This document shows, in pieces, positions 1-6,677 of a stretch of DNA of 7,769 bases. The DNA comes from Pseudomonadota bacterium. GTDB lineage: Bacteria; Bdellovibrionota; Oligoflexia; Oligoflexales; Oligoflexaceae. Position 1 is the first letter of the stretch. The number at the start of each line of letters is the position of its first letter. The notes beneath the pieces are model-generated. The model worked only from the letters and a program-made list of their open reading frames with translations. It did no database searches and was not told the DNA's origin. The position numbers were made by a program, and so were the translations under genes. Location of the stretch: assembly GCA_029556045.1 (NCBI GenBank), contig JAKQGS010000127.1, positions 1-7,769 of the forward strand, in the 5' to 3' direction.

Positions 1-2
1 AA

Positions 3-803
3 AAAGCGGTAGCCTGTGGCATTGAAATTCAGCGGGAAAACATGCCAAAGATAATTCTCGCGGCTGAGCGCGGCGAGCCGGTTTATCCATTGCGTATCGG
101 CATCAATACATCGTCGGTATTTTTGGGTAACATCGGATCGGAGCGACGCATCGACCTGACCGTGGTTGGGAATGGCGTGAATTTTGCCAAACGACTTGAA
201 AGCGGATGCGAAACTCATTCCGTGATGATGAGTGAAACAACCAAAGAACTGATTGATTCTCAGGGCATGCTCAAGGAAGGGTTGCGAAAGAAATACATTG
301 AAATCAAACACCATTCCGAGATGGTTGTTGCCTATGAATTTGATCCATTCATTAACGAGCCGGAACTGCGTTCGCAGGCAGTCCAGGCCCATCGGTCCAG
401 TGCTCATCTGGCGAGGGTGGAAAAACGTTGGGATATCGCGCGACCGGACGATATGCTGGTGACTACCAATATCGGTACCGGTTCCGTCATTAACTTTTCA
501 CAGACCGGGTTGCGCATTACTCTGCCCACTCTCATTGTAAAAGGAGCCATTCTGCAAATGACTCTGGACTCGGCGGATGGTAAATTAAAACCGATGCTAG
601 AGGAAAGTGGCATAGGCACCATCGATGTCGATGTGCGGTGGGGCTATGGTGAAGGGGACAAGTACATTCACGGCGTTCGATTCCGCCAGATGCCACCGGA
701 ACGCAAAAAACGAATTTTGGGGTGTTTGAAGAAGTATGCTGTTGTGTCTGAAAACTCCGAATTCCCTGATGACGATTTTCATAGTGATATGGGGGCCGCT
801 TAA
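3..803 (+). CDS. Class III adenylate/guanylate cyclase with C-terminal PilZ domain (5' truncated)
   Basis: The reading frame is open from the window edge, so the N-terminus is missing. Numbering from the internal ATG at 42, residues 17-53 match the second half of a class III nucleotide cyclase catalytic domain: RIGINTSSVFLGNIGS, then DLTVVG and VNFAKRLE. N47 and R51 match the transition-state Asn and Arg, and D38 sits where adenylyl cyclases carry the purine-selecting Asp. The metal-binding aspartates would lie upstream, outside the window. Codons before 42 (KAVACGIEIQREN) continue the cyclase fold, so 42 is not the true start. Residues about 125-232 look like a PilZ domain: R125-VEK-R129 fits RxxxR and N151-FSQTG fits (D/N)xSxxG, the two c-di-GMP contact motifs. 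The acidic tail overlaps the next gene by 35 bases. The likely activity is cAMP synthesis gated by c-di-GMP; purine specificity and real c-di-GMP binding are inferred. Confidence 0.85.
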   Translation, partial: KAVACGIEIQRENMPKIILAAERGEPVYPLRIGINTSSVFLGNIGSERRIDLTVVGNGVNFAKRLESGCETHSVMMSETTKELIDSQGMLKEGLRKKYIEIKHHSEMVVAYEFDPFINEPELRSQAVQAHRSSAHLARVEKRWDIARPDDMLVTTNIGTGSVINFSQTGLRITLPTLIVKGAILQMTLDSADGKLKPMLEESGIGTIDVDVRWGYGEGDKYIHGVRFRQMPPERKKRILGCLKKYAVVSENSEFPDDDFHSDMGAA

Positions 804-2145
804 ATCTTCGTTATGGGCCTTTCGACACATTGACCGCAACCGGTTTATCCCACATATTTTGGTAGTCCTCCTGATGTTTCTTGTTCCCCAGCAACTTTGG
901 TCCTGTCCGGCACAGATATTTCTCGATGCTGCCCTGCTCAAGGGAGAGGCGGTTGCCCGTTCATCGCTCAACCTCTACCAGTACTCTCCTTCCACAGCGG
1001 TGGCACCAGCCTCCTGGCAGCGTCTTCCTCTCCAAGTGGATCCTCTCTCCGAAGACGGAAAACTTTTGTTTTTTCCGGATGAGAACTGGCGAAAGCAAGG
1101 ATTGACGCCCATGGACCGGCTGGCCTTTGGTATCGACCGCTGGGGCAATCGCTGGTCCAACCGGAAGGACCCACCCTGTCCGGGGGCGCAAAAAGTGTGG
1201 GAACTCACCTATGCGGGAGGCCAAGACTCTTATCTTTATCTGGCCAGTTGCCCGGAGGAATCAACAAATCATATAATGAACCCCGTACAGCGGGACGCTC
1301 AAGCGGGTCAGGTGTTTTCAGACCTTTATCGTTACCGTCACGATCCCCGCAACCAGCTGCTTTTCGAAAAGATAGAGCTGCGTCAATCCGGGCGGGGGGA
1401 TCTTCTGTTGGGTTTCGATGCGGACCAGTTTATCCGTGCCGACGTCAAAAACTTTTTCACCATGACATTTGATGCGGACAATGTGGAGGCACGGCTCGAA
1501 CATGAACGAACCGGGGCGATGGGAATGATGAGTGATCTGAGTTTTTTTCTCCGCATCATGTTTTTCAAAATCAATCTTCACCTGGCTCCGGAAATTCATT
1601 TTTTTCCCGATGCCATCTATATGCCCATGGTGGTGTATCTGCCAGTTGATGCTCCCAAGCATCTGCACCCCGGCAGCGGTCTTTATTATACCTGGAAAAC
1701 AACCTCCGACGTTCGTTGGGACCTTTCGCAATCCGACATTCCTCTGTTGGATCCCCTTCATGTGAAAGATATGCAGAAAGTCCGTCAGGTGGGGCTTTCT
1801 TTTTGCCGCGGTGACCGCTGCGAATATTCGCTGGTGGGGGACGTGCCGGGTGAGGGTAGTTTTGTCATCCTGTTCCGCTTGCCGCGGGAGATGGTAGCCC
1901 GCGGTTTCTATCCGCGGTATTTCCAGGACGCCGTCGCCACAACCCAAGCTCTGGAGTGGGAGGTTTCGTCCAAATCCAGTACTGGCCGGAACGGTCTATT
2001 CTTTGAGAGTTCCGGACTGGCGAAAGGTGGACACAACTGGGATTTTTGGATTAGATTTGGCAAATCACGCGATGAAGTCATGCAATTATGCCGTCGCGAA
2101 GTTAAAATCACCCGGTCGATGGAGTTTCGTCCGCTTCGGCCTTAA
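769..2145 (+). CDS. Large secreted protein of unknown function
   Basis: I do not recognise the family. With the ATG at 769 the product is 458 residues. A basic stretch (RHIDRNR) is followed by a hydrophobic segment at about residues 28-40 and then QLWSCPAQ, which resembles a signal peptide with cleavage near residue 45; the W before S-C makes a lipobox unlikely. The mature part has no further clear membrane segment, is rich in aromatic residues and beta-prone, and contains a close cysteine pair at C346/C351 (FCRGDRC) plus CPG and SCPE motifs, so disulfides in the periplasm are plausible. The start is uncertain: ATG 736 and GTG 784 are in frame, none has a good Shine-Dalgarno, and 769 gives a moderate 35-base overlap with the cyclase gene. 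Its position between a cyclase-PilZ gene and a barrel gene suggests an envelope role; a polysaccharide or surface function would be a guess. Confidence 0.7.
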   Translation: MTIFIVIWGPLKSSLWAFRHIDRNRFIPHILVVLLMFLVPQQLWSCPAQIFLDAALLKGEAVARSSLNLYQYSPSTAVAPASWQRLPLQVDPLSEDGKLLFFPDENWRKQGLTPMDRLAFGIDRWGNRWSNRKDPPCPGAQKVWELTYAGGQDSYLYLASCPEESTNHIMNPVQRDAQAGQVFSDLYRYRHDPRNQLLFEKIELRQSGRGDLLLGFDADQFIRADVKNFFTMTFDADNVEARLEHERTGAMGMMSDLSFFLRIMFFKINLHLAPEIHFFPDAIYMPMVVYLPVDAPKHLHPGSGLYYTWKTTSDVRWDLSQSDIPLLDPLHVKDMQKVRQVGLSFCRGDRCEYSLVGDVPGEGSFVILFRLPREMVARGFYPRYFQDAVATTQALEWEVSSKSSTGRNGLFFESSGLAKGGHNWDFWIRFGKSRDEVMQLCRREVKITRSMEFRPLRP

Positions 2146-2167
2146 TTTATGGGGTATTCCCTTGTTG

Positions 2168-2407
2168 ATGCAGTTTCTCCGTCTTCTCTTTCATCTGGCT
2201 CCCATTGGGGCGTTTGCCCTGCATCGTCCTTACCTGGGTGTTGCCCTGGTGTTGCTGGTTCTTCTCTGTTACGTCAAGATCCAGAAGTTTGACGCTGAAT
2301 TACGCCATATCGAGCAAAATGGCGGCAAAGGGAGCGCTCAGTATCTGGATTTACTCAAAGTACGGCAGCGATGGCATCAGGTAACTTTTTTACGAGGTGA
2401 AGCATGA
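2168..2407 (+). CDS. Small two-helix inner-membrane protein
   Basis: This frame encodes 79 residues from ATG 2168. Two hydrophobic stretches are visible: LRLLFHLAPIGAFAL (about residues 4-18) and LGVALVLLVLLCYV (about 24-37). A charged, probably helical cytoplasmic tail follows (KIQKFDAELRHIEQN and onward). The frame stays open back to 2003 inside the previous gene, but the membrane segments and a weak GGGG at 2151-2154 favour the later start. The stop overlaps the next start by four bases (ATGA), so translation of the barrel gene is probably coupled to this one. The family is not recognised. The gene's reality rests on the tight junctions and the clear membrane topology; it may be an assembly or scaffold partner of its neighbours. 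Confidence 0.6.
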   Translation: MQFLRLLFHLAPIGAFALHRPYLGVALVLLVLLCYVKIQKFDAELRHIEQNGGKGSAQYLDLLKVRQRWHQVTFLRGEA

Positions 2408-3138
2408 AAAAAACGCTAAGAATTGCCGTGACTGGATTGCTGTTGGTTTCTTTGGCTCATGCTTCCGCCGCTTTGGGGGAAGAAGAGGCCACGGATATCC
2501 CGAGTGAACCCGTTGGGCAGGAGCCAGCGTCCCCGACACCCCCTGTGGATACTCCCAAGAGTGAGGAGTCCGCGGACGAACCTGCCGTGCAAGTGGAGGA
2601 GAAGTCATCGCGGTCGGACAACCTTATCGATCGCAGTGGTGGCGAATTGCTGGGGGGAGTCGGACTCGCGACCCGCTACAGCACCCTTTTTGACCGTCGG
2701 ACAACGGAGTACGGCATCCGGGGCTTTTTATCCTTTCATCAGTGGGCCATCGGCATTGCCGGCTATCGCACTGGATCCGAACGTCGGGCTCCTGAACCCT
2801 ACCGGGACTTCCACATGGAAGTCGATACCCGGGCCCTCTATGTGGAATATCTTTTCCATCCTGATCGTATCGTCCACTTCAACGTTTCGCTGGCCGCAGG
2901 CAACGGGGCCATCAGCTACCGTGATGCCAATGACAACGATAACCGGATCGAAGTTAAAAGCGACTTTTACACCTTTTATGAACCAGAATTGGCGGTGGAG
3001 ATGAACTTTGCCTCATACATACGGGCTTGGGTCGGTGTCGCTCATCAGTTTGTTCAGGGGGTTGGTATCGCGGGTCTGAAGGATGACGATATTGAGCGCA
3101 CGCTTGTGCAGATTGGCATTAAAATCGGTCAATTTTGA
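2404..3138 (+). CDS. Outer-membrane beta-barrel protein with signal peptide
   Basis: The product is 244 residues. Residues 1-25 form a classic Sec signal peptide (MKKTLRIAVTGLLLVSLAHA with possible cleavage near ASA or ALG). Residues 26-72 are a Pro/Glu-rich, low-complexity linker likely to be disordered in the periplasm. From about residue 78 to the end, alternating polar and aromatic strands (GVGLATRYS, WAIGIAGYR, RALYVEYLF, YIRAWVGVAHQF) are typical of a small, perhaps eight-stranded, barrel. The protein ends in ...IGIKIGQF; a C-terminal Phe is the usual BAM recognition signal. It has no cysteine. A strong Shine-Dalgarno (GAGGTGA, 2394-2400) lies in the end of the preceding gene, whose stop it overlaps. 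It is the last gene of the run and is followed by a hairpin. The ligand or function is unknown; a porin-like or OmpA-like surface role is possible. Confidence 0.8.
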   Translation: MKKTLRIAVTGLLLVSLAHASAALGEEEATDIPSEPVGQEPASPTPPVDTPKSEESADEPAVQVEEKSSRSDNLIDRSGGELLGGVGLATRYSTLFDRRTTEYGIRGFLSFHQWAIGIAGYRTGSERRAPEPYRDFHMEVDTRALYVEYLFHPDRIVHFNVSLAAGNGAISYRDANDNDNRIEVKSDFYTFYEPELAVEMNFASYIRAWVGVAHQFVQGVGIAGLKDDDIERTLVQIGIKIGQF

Positions 3139-3139
3139 T

Positions 3140-3194
3140 TGAGTGTCCGCCCCGAAGTACAAAGACCAGGATGACGTCTTTGGACGGACACTCA
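3140..3194. terminator. Candidate bidirectional terminator hairpin between convergent genes
   Basis: The arms TGAGTGTCCG (3140-3149) and CGGACACTCA (3185-3194) are perfect reverse complements. Inside them a second perfect pair, AAAGAC (3161-3166) and GTCTTT (3176-3181), could form an inner stem. The structure lies between the stop of the barrel gene (3138) and the stop of sodB (3204), where a shared terminator is expected. No T-run follows the stem in either direction, so intrinsic termination is weak or absent; mRNA 3'-end protection is an alternative role. Confidence 0.45.
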
Positions 3195-3203
3195 TTCAAG
3201 TGA

Positions 3204-3779
3204 TTAAAGCTGCGACGCCACGAACTTCCAGTTCACCATACTCCAGAAGTTTTCCACGTATTTGGGTCGTGCGTTGCGGTAGTCGATGTAATAGGCATGC
3301 TCCCACACATCACAGGTCAGCAGGGGTTTTTGTCCTTTGGTCATGGGATTGCCGGCATTGCTGGTTTGCTCGATGGCCAGGGTTCCATCCGCATTTTTAA
3401 CCAGCCAAGCCCATCCTGAGCCAAACTGCCCCACAGCGGCGGCGGAAAATTTCTCTTTAAAGGCTGCGAATGAACCCCAGGTTTTGGTGATCATGTCAGC
3501 AAGAGCGCCGGTCGGTTCACCGCCAGCATTGGGGCCGAGGCAATTCCAGTAAAAGGTGTGATTCCATACCTGCGCCGCATTGTTAAAGATGGCGCCGTCG
3601 GTCGTTTTGATCAGGGTTTCCAGAGTGGCTTCAGCCTTGGGGGTGCCTTCCACCAGCTTGTTGAGATTGGTCACATAGGCTTGGTGATGTTTGCCATAGT
3701 GAAACTCCAGGGTCTCTGGGGTCAGAAAAGGTTTCAGAGCGTCCATTGCGTATGGGAGATCAGGAAGTTTAAAGGCCAT
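3204..3779 (-). CDS. sodB: Iron superoxide dismutase
   Basis: The 191-residue product converts superoxide to oxygen and hydrogen peroxide in the cytoplasm. It is very similar along its whole length to E. coli-type SodB: KLPDLPYAMDAL at the start, FNNAAQVWNHTFYW in the middle, DVWEHAYYIDYRN near the end. All four metal ligands are present: H27, H74, D157 and H161. Q70 in the AAQVWNH stretch is the second-sphere glutamine position typical of the iron form rather than the manganese form, although cambialistic behaviour cannot be excluded. The start is set by homology and by a strong GGAGGG just upstream on this strand; the frame is open for 60 more codons but that part is not SOD-like. It stands alone, divergent from the amidohydrolase gene and convergent with the barrel gene. 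I saw no clear Fur box. Confidence 0.97.
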   Translation of the reverse strand: MAFKLPDLPYAMDALKPFLTPETLEFHYGKHHQAYVTNLNKLVEGTPKAEATLETLIKTTDGAIFNNAAQVWNHTFYWNCLGPNAGGEPTGALADMITKTWGSFAAFKEKFSAAAVGQFGSGWAWLVKNADGTLAIEQTSNAGNPMTKGQKPLLTCDVWEHAYYIDYRNARPKYVENFWSMVNWKFVASQL

Positions 3780-3796
3780 GCGGTTTCCCTCCAAAT

Positions 3797-3826
3797 TTGT
3801 CATTAAGTGATGTTTCTTGGTATCCT
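3797..3826 (+). promoter_or_regulatory. Candidate sigma70-type promoter for the amidohydrolase gene
   Basis: TTGTCA (3797-3802, five of six -35 matches) is followed after 18 bases by TATCCT (3821-3826, four of six -10 matches). Transcription would start near 3833, giving a leader of about 50 bases before ATG 3885. The -10 overlaps that of the candidate sodB promoter on the other strand. Confidence 0.4.
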
Positions 3827-3845
3827 GAATCATTCGTGAAGTCAA
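3817..3845 (-). promoter_or_regulatory. Candidate sigma70-type promoter for sodB
   Basis: On the minus strand, TTGACT (3845-3840, five of six matches to the -35 consensus) is followed after 17 bases by TACCAA (3822-3817, a poor -10). The spacing and position upstream of the sodB start fit, but the weak -10 keeps confidence low. Confidence 0.3.
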
Positions 3846-3884
3846 TGAATGAGGCCATTTACGCGGCCTATTGGGGAAATCGGC

Positions 3885-5240
3885 ATGATTCAGCAGGATC
3901 TCGGACAAAAATCTCACCCAAGTTGGGGTAACGAATCGATTGGAATTAAACACCTCCACATGATTCCTGACGCGGATGCGGCGGCCATTTCCGATGGAGC
4001 CTTGGTGTTACGGCAGGGCATGGTTCAGGATGCCGGAACAACAGCTGCGATGGCATCCCGCTATCCTTCGATGCGATGGCTGGACGGCACGGGATTTTTG
4101 GTCTGCCCCGGATTTATCAACAGTCACACCCATGTGTCCATGTCGTTTTTCCGCGGTCGCGGTCATAGTTATCAGGTGAAGCCGGGATCCGGACAAACCA
4201 CCATGATCGAAGATTTCTTTTTTCCGATCGAGAAGAGCCTGACTCCAGCGGACACCGGACCTCTCGCTTATTCCGACCTGGTGGACGGCATCAAATCCGG
4301 GGTCACGTCTTTTGTGGACGCCTATTTTTTTATGGATGGAGTGGCCCGGGGAATGCAGCGGCTGGGGGTGCGAGGATTCGTGGGTGAGCATATCGCCGAC
4401 CTGGGTGGGCCACATGCCGCTGGTAAGGACTATTGGGATAGGATTCGTCCCAAAATCGACAGATGGAGTTGGGATGAGCGTATTAAACCGGTCATTTATG
4501 CCCACGCAGCTGATACGGTTTCATCTCCTCTGTTAAGGGAGCTGGGGGAGTTTTCCCGCCAGAGATCCCTTCCCTTTCATATGCATCTCTCGCAAACCTC
4601 AGGCGAGCGTTCGCGGGTCATGCAGCGAGAATCCCTGACGCCGGTCCAATATGCCAGCCAGTGCGGTGTCCTCACTGATCGTTCCCTGGTGGTGCATCTG
4701 GTCAGTGTCGATGATGCTGATATCCGCATTTTAAAGGACTCCGGTGTAGCCATGGGCTATTGCCCGGCATCGGAAATCATCTACGAACGATTGCCGCCCA
4801 TCGCTAAAATTCAAAAGGCCGGAATTCCCATCGCTCTGGGAACCGATTGTGCGGCTTCCTGCGACAGTGCTGATCTGATGGCGGAGCTTCGTCTGGCGGC
4901 GATCCTCGGCAAACAGGCCGGCTGGAGCCGCGAGGATTTGCAGCCATCGGCGCTCTTGAAAATGGTGTGGTCTCACCCGGCACGAGTCCTGGGGGAACCA
5001 CAATTGGGGCATCTGCATCCGGGAGCCAAAGCCGATTGCGTTTTCATGGCCATGGATATCGGCGTGCAGCCTCAGGACACGATCAAAACGAATCTGATCT
5101 ATTCCCTGCGTTCCCGTCATGTGCGTCATGTGATGGTGGCGGGGGAGTGGGTTCTGTGGGATCAAAAGCTGGTGAAAGTTTCGGAAGCTGATTTAACCGA
5201 AGAATATACTGCAGCGGTTGACCGCATCAAATTCCCCTAA
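3885..5240 (+). CDS. COG0402-type amidohydrolase (deaminase/chlorohydrolase family) with altered active site
   Basis: The 451-residue product has the metal-dependent hydrolase layout of the MTA/SAH deaminase-TrzA/AtzA group: a short N-terminal beta-sandwich, the PGFINSHTH motif (H81, H83), HMHLSQT (H234 as third histidine ligand), H271 in VVHLVSVDD, and GTD with D321 as the last ligand. Canonical members read HxxE, CPxSN and GTDG; here they read H234xxQ237, CPAS-E297 and GTD-C322. The glutamate that normally shuttles protons is therefore Gln. Deamination of a purine- or pterin-like ring is plausible, but the substrate cannot be named. I recall Gln at this position in some COG0402 deaminases but could not check it. 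ATG 3885 is preferred because GGGGA lies 7 bases upstream; ATG 3849 is also in frame. The gene stands alone, and its TAA forms part of the direct repeat flanking the palindromic element. Confidence 0.85.
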   Translation: MIQQDLGQKSHPSWGNESIGIKHLHMIPDADAAAISDGALVLRQGMVQDAGTTAAMASRYPSMRWLDGTGFLVCPGFINSHTHVSMSFFRGRGHSYQVKPGSGQTTMIEDFFFPIEKSLTPADTGPLAYSDLVDGIKSGVTSFVDAYFFMDGVARGMQRLGVRGFVGEHIADLGGPHAAGKDYWDRIRPKIDRWSWDERIKPVIYAHAADTVSSPLLRELGEFSRQRSLPFHMHLSQTSGERSRVMQRESLTPVQYASQCGVLTDRSLVVHLVSVDDADIRILKDSGVAMGYCPASEIIYERLPPIAKIQKAGIPIALGTDCAASCDSADLMAELRLAAILGKQAGWSREDLQPSALLKMVWSHPARVLGEPQLGHLHPGAKADCVFMAMDIGVQPQDTIKTNLIYSLRSRHVRHVMVAGEWVLWDQKLVKVSEADLTEEYTAAVDRIKFP

Positions 5241-5372
5241 AATAGATTCTGCTGCAATAGGCCGATCTCGGCGTTATTTCGTCAGGAAAAAATGCTCATG
5301 TATGTTGAATACACTGCGCTTTTTTTCTTCCTCATGCCTTGACCTCGACCTTTTTCAACAGAATCTAAAATA
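5238..5372. mobile_element. MITE-like palindromic element with terminal inverted repeats and 7-base flanking duplication
   Basis: The element spans 5245-5365 (121 bases). It begins GATTCTG and ends CAGAATC, perfect 7-base terminal inverted repeats. Comparing the arms, 17 of the first 21 positions match as reverse complements. The centre carries a run of six A (5287-5292) and a run of seven T (5320-5326) around the imperfect palindrome GCTCATGTAT / ATACACTGCGC. TAAAATA occurs directly on both sides (5238-5244 and 5366-5372), as expected of a target-site duplication. The element encodes nothing. It sits exactly where two convergent genes end and may act as a bidirectional terminator. The layout resembles small dispersed intergenic repeats of Gram-negative genomes; copy number elsewhere cannot be seen here. 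Confidence 0.6.
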
Positions 5373-6033
5373 ACACATCGAAGACAGCCTTCTCGGCGAT
5401 ATTTTTTGAGATCTCCTGGAAACGGGCCTGCAAGGCTTCGTCGTACACCAGATAACCGGCTTTAGGATCGGTATTGGTGCCGCGGATACTCTTGAATTGC
5501 GTGGAGGCATTGTAGGCTTTGGATTTGATCAGCTTCTGGGTATGGAGGTTCCACACCTCCACGGTCACGGTGTATTGCAGGGCTTCCACCGTGGTATAGC
5601 GCCCGGCTTTGCTGATATCAGAATAGTCCCGGTATTCGGTGGGTTCGTCCACATCCGGAATTTCAGGATCTTTGGCGCGGTTATCCCGTTGCGCCGGAGT
5701 TCCCGTGGGGACAACCTTGGCTTTGGTGATATGGGCCCGTAACAGAGCGTCCGCATCCGCCTGTGAGGTCAGCCGCAGTTTACCATTCTGGGCAATGGCC
5801 TTCTGCAGGGCATCCCAAAGCAACTGGTGGGGAATGACCTCACGGCTGGTGTCATAGACCGCTTCCACGGCAATGGAACGGATACCCTCAGGTGGTTGCA
5901 TCGCTTTGTTGGTAAATCGGTAAGCACAACCACTAATCGCAAGCATCGCCGCGATCAAGACCATGGTGCGTTGGAATCCGGGTTTTGCAACCCCGGTGAA
6001 TTTAGCTAAAATGAATGAAAGTCCGTATCCCAT
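5365..6033 (-). CDS. LptE-like LPS-assembly lipoprotein
   Basis: The 222-residue product has a lipoprotein signal: a hydrophobic stretch MVLIAAMLAISGC with lipobox I-S-G-C36 directly followed by AYRF. The SGCxYxF start of the mature protein and the later EGIRSIAVEAVYDTS and ADADALLRAHI stretches fit the LptE family, which in the outer membrane supports the LptD barrel during LPS export. Between the ADALLRA stretch and the C-terminal strands is an unusual charged insert (about residues 111-140). ATG 6033 gives a 35-residue signal region with basic residues K11, K17 and R22; the next ATG (5964) would leave a very short signal without a basic end. The Shine-Dalgarno is weak (GAAG). It stands alone, whereas lptE often sits next to leuS/holA, so the family call is by motif rather than context. 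The stop codon TAG lies at the edge of the palindromic element. Confidence 0.65.
   Translation of the reverse strand: MGYGLSFILAKFTGVAKPGFQRTMVLIAAMLAISGCAYRFTNKAMQPPEGIRSIAVEAVYDTSREVIPHQLLWDALQKAIAQNGKLRLTSQADADALLRAHITKAKVVPTGTPAQRDNRAKDPEIPDVDEPTEYRDYSDISKAGRYTTVEALQYTVTVEVWNLHTQKLIKSKAYNASTQFKSIRGTNTDPKAGYLVYDEALQARFQEISKNIAEKAVFDVLF
5985..6012 (+). promoter_or_regulatory. Candidate sigma70-type promoter for the gene at 6066
   Basis: TTGCAA (5985-5990, four of six) and TAAAAT (6007-6012, five of six) are separated by 16 bases. The predicted start near 6019 gives a leader of about 47 bases with a good Shine-Dalgarno. It lies inside the first codons of the divergent LptE-like gene if that gene starts at 6033. 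Confidence 0.45.
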
Positions 6034-6065
6034 CGTTGCTTCTTTTCACTGTGAGGGAGATTCCC

Positions 6066-6563
6066 ATGTATACCATGGATAGTGACAAACTGCCACGCAA
6101 GCCCCTCATCAAGTCCAATGCCAGTGCAACGCAGGAGCTGCTGGACTGGGTGGCAGCCAATGACTACCAGCACTACGTCGATTGTGACGGACTGGTCTGG
6201 AATATGGGGATTCACAGCCAGATCTATCCCGACCTCCAAAATCCCCATGGGCAGCTGTGGCGGATGGAATACACGTTGTCCACCAGCCTGAATCGGGAAA
6301 AAATCCAGGCGATCAACCTATTAAATCCAGAAAAAGATAAACGATTATTGGATCTTATCGGTGAAGGTGTGATTCCTCTCGCCATGAAACCCCAGACTTT
6401 GGAGGCTCCCCATCTGGATGGCGCCCGGGCCCGGCTTGCGGAAGAAGTGAAAAAGGTTAGGAAAAACATTAAGATGCCAGTGATGCGTCAGATCAAACTG
6501 GATCTGATTCACCGTTGGATCGAGGACCAGCAGGCGTTTGGCATGCCACGCCCCCTCAAATAG
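6066..6563 (+). CDS. Conserved-looking cytoplasmic protein of unknown function
   Basis: The 165-residue product is not recognised. It has no signal peptide or membrane segment. The N-terminal half is mixed alpha/beta with many aromatic residues (HYVDCDGLVWNMGIHSQIYP); the C-terminal part from about residue 115 is predominantly helical and basic (ARLAEEVKKVRKNIKMP), which could bind nucleic acid or form a coiled coil. ATG 6066 is chosen because GAGGGAGA (6053-6060) lies five bases upstream; the frame is open back to 6015 without a comparable ribosome site, and ATG 6075 is a minor alternative. It is divergent from the LptE-like gene with only 32 bases between starts and is followed 114 bases later by the STAS-like gene in the same direction. 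With no terminator seen between them, the two may share a transcript. Confidence 0.7.
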   Translation: MYTMDSDKLPRKPLIKSNASATQELLDWVAANDYQHYVDCDGLVWNMGIHSQIYPDLQNPHGQLWRMEYTLSTSLNREKIQAINLLNPEKDKRLLDLIGEGVIPLAMKPQTLEAPHLDGARARLAEEVKKVRKNIKMPVMRQIKLDLIHRWIEDQQAFGMPRPLK

Positions 6564-6677
6564 AGGGCCGATTCCAGCGGGAAAACCCTTGCCCGATCCC
6601 ATGAATTTCGCTAACGTTCTCCGATTTATTGCGTGAGGAAAACCATCCTTAACCAATTTTCGGGGGAAAATAAATCT

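Noticed and set aside
1318..1947. Long minus-strand open frame (209 codons) inside the secreted-protein gene
   Set aside because: It lies wholly antisense to a gene with a signal peptide and operon context. Its composition (many His, Gln and Ile) is typical of an antisense shadow, and no motif is recognised.
3780..3884. Fur box upstream of sodB
   Set aside because: Searched for because sodB is often iron-regulated. No stretch close to the GATAATGATAATCATTATC consensus was seen.
3780..3959. N-terminal extension of the superoxide dismutase to position 3959
   Set aside because: The extra 60 codons show no SOD similarity and overlap the divergent amidohydrolase gene. The ATG at 3779 has a strong GGAGGG and matches the family's normal start.
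4008..4505. Minus-strand open frame inside the amidohydrolase gene
   Set aside because: It is antisense to an unmistakable enzyme with metal-ligand motifs and has no recognisable domain.
6564..6677. Possible promoter (TTGCCC with TAACGT, 17-base spacing) before the STAS-like gene
   Set aside because: The -10 matches only three of six positions and the -35 is weak; such matches are expected by chance.
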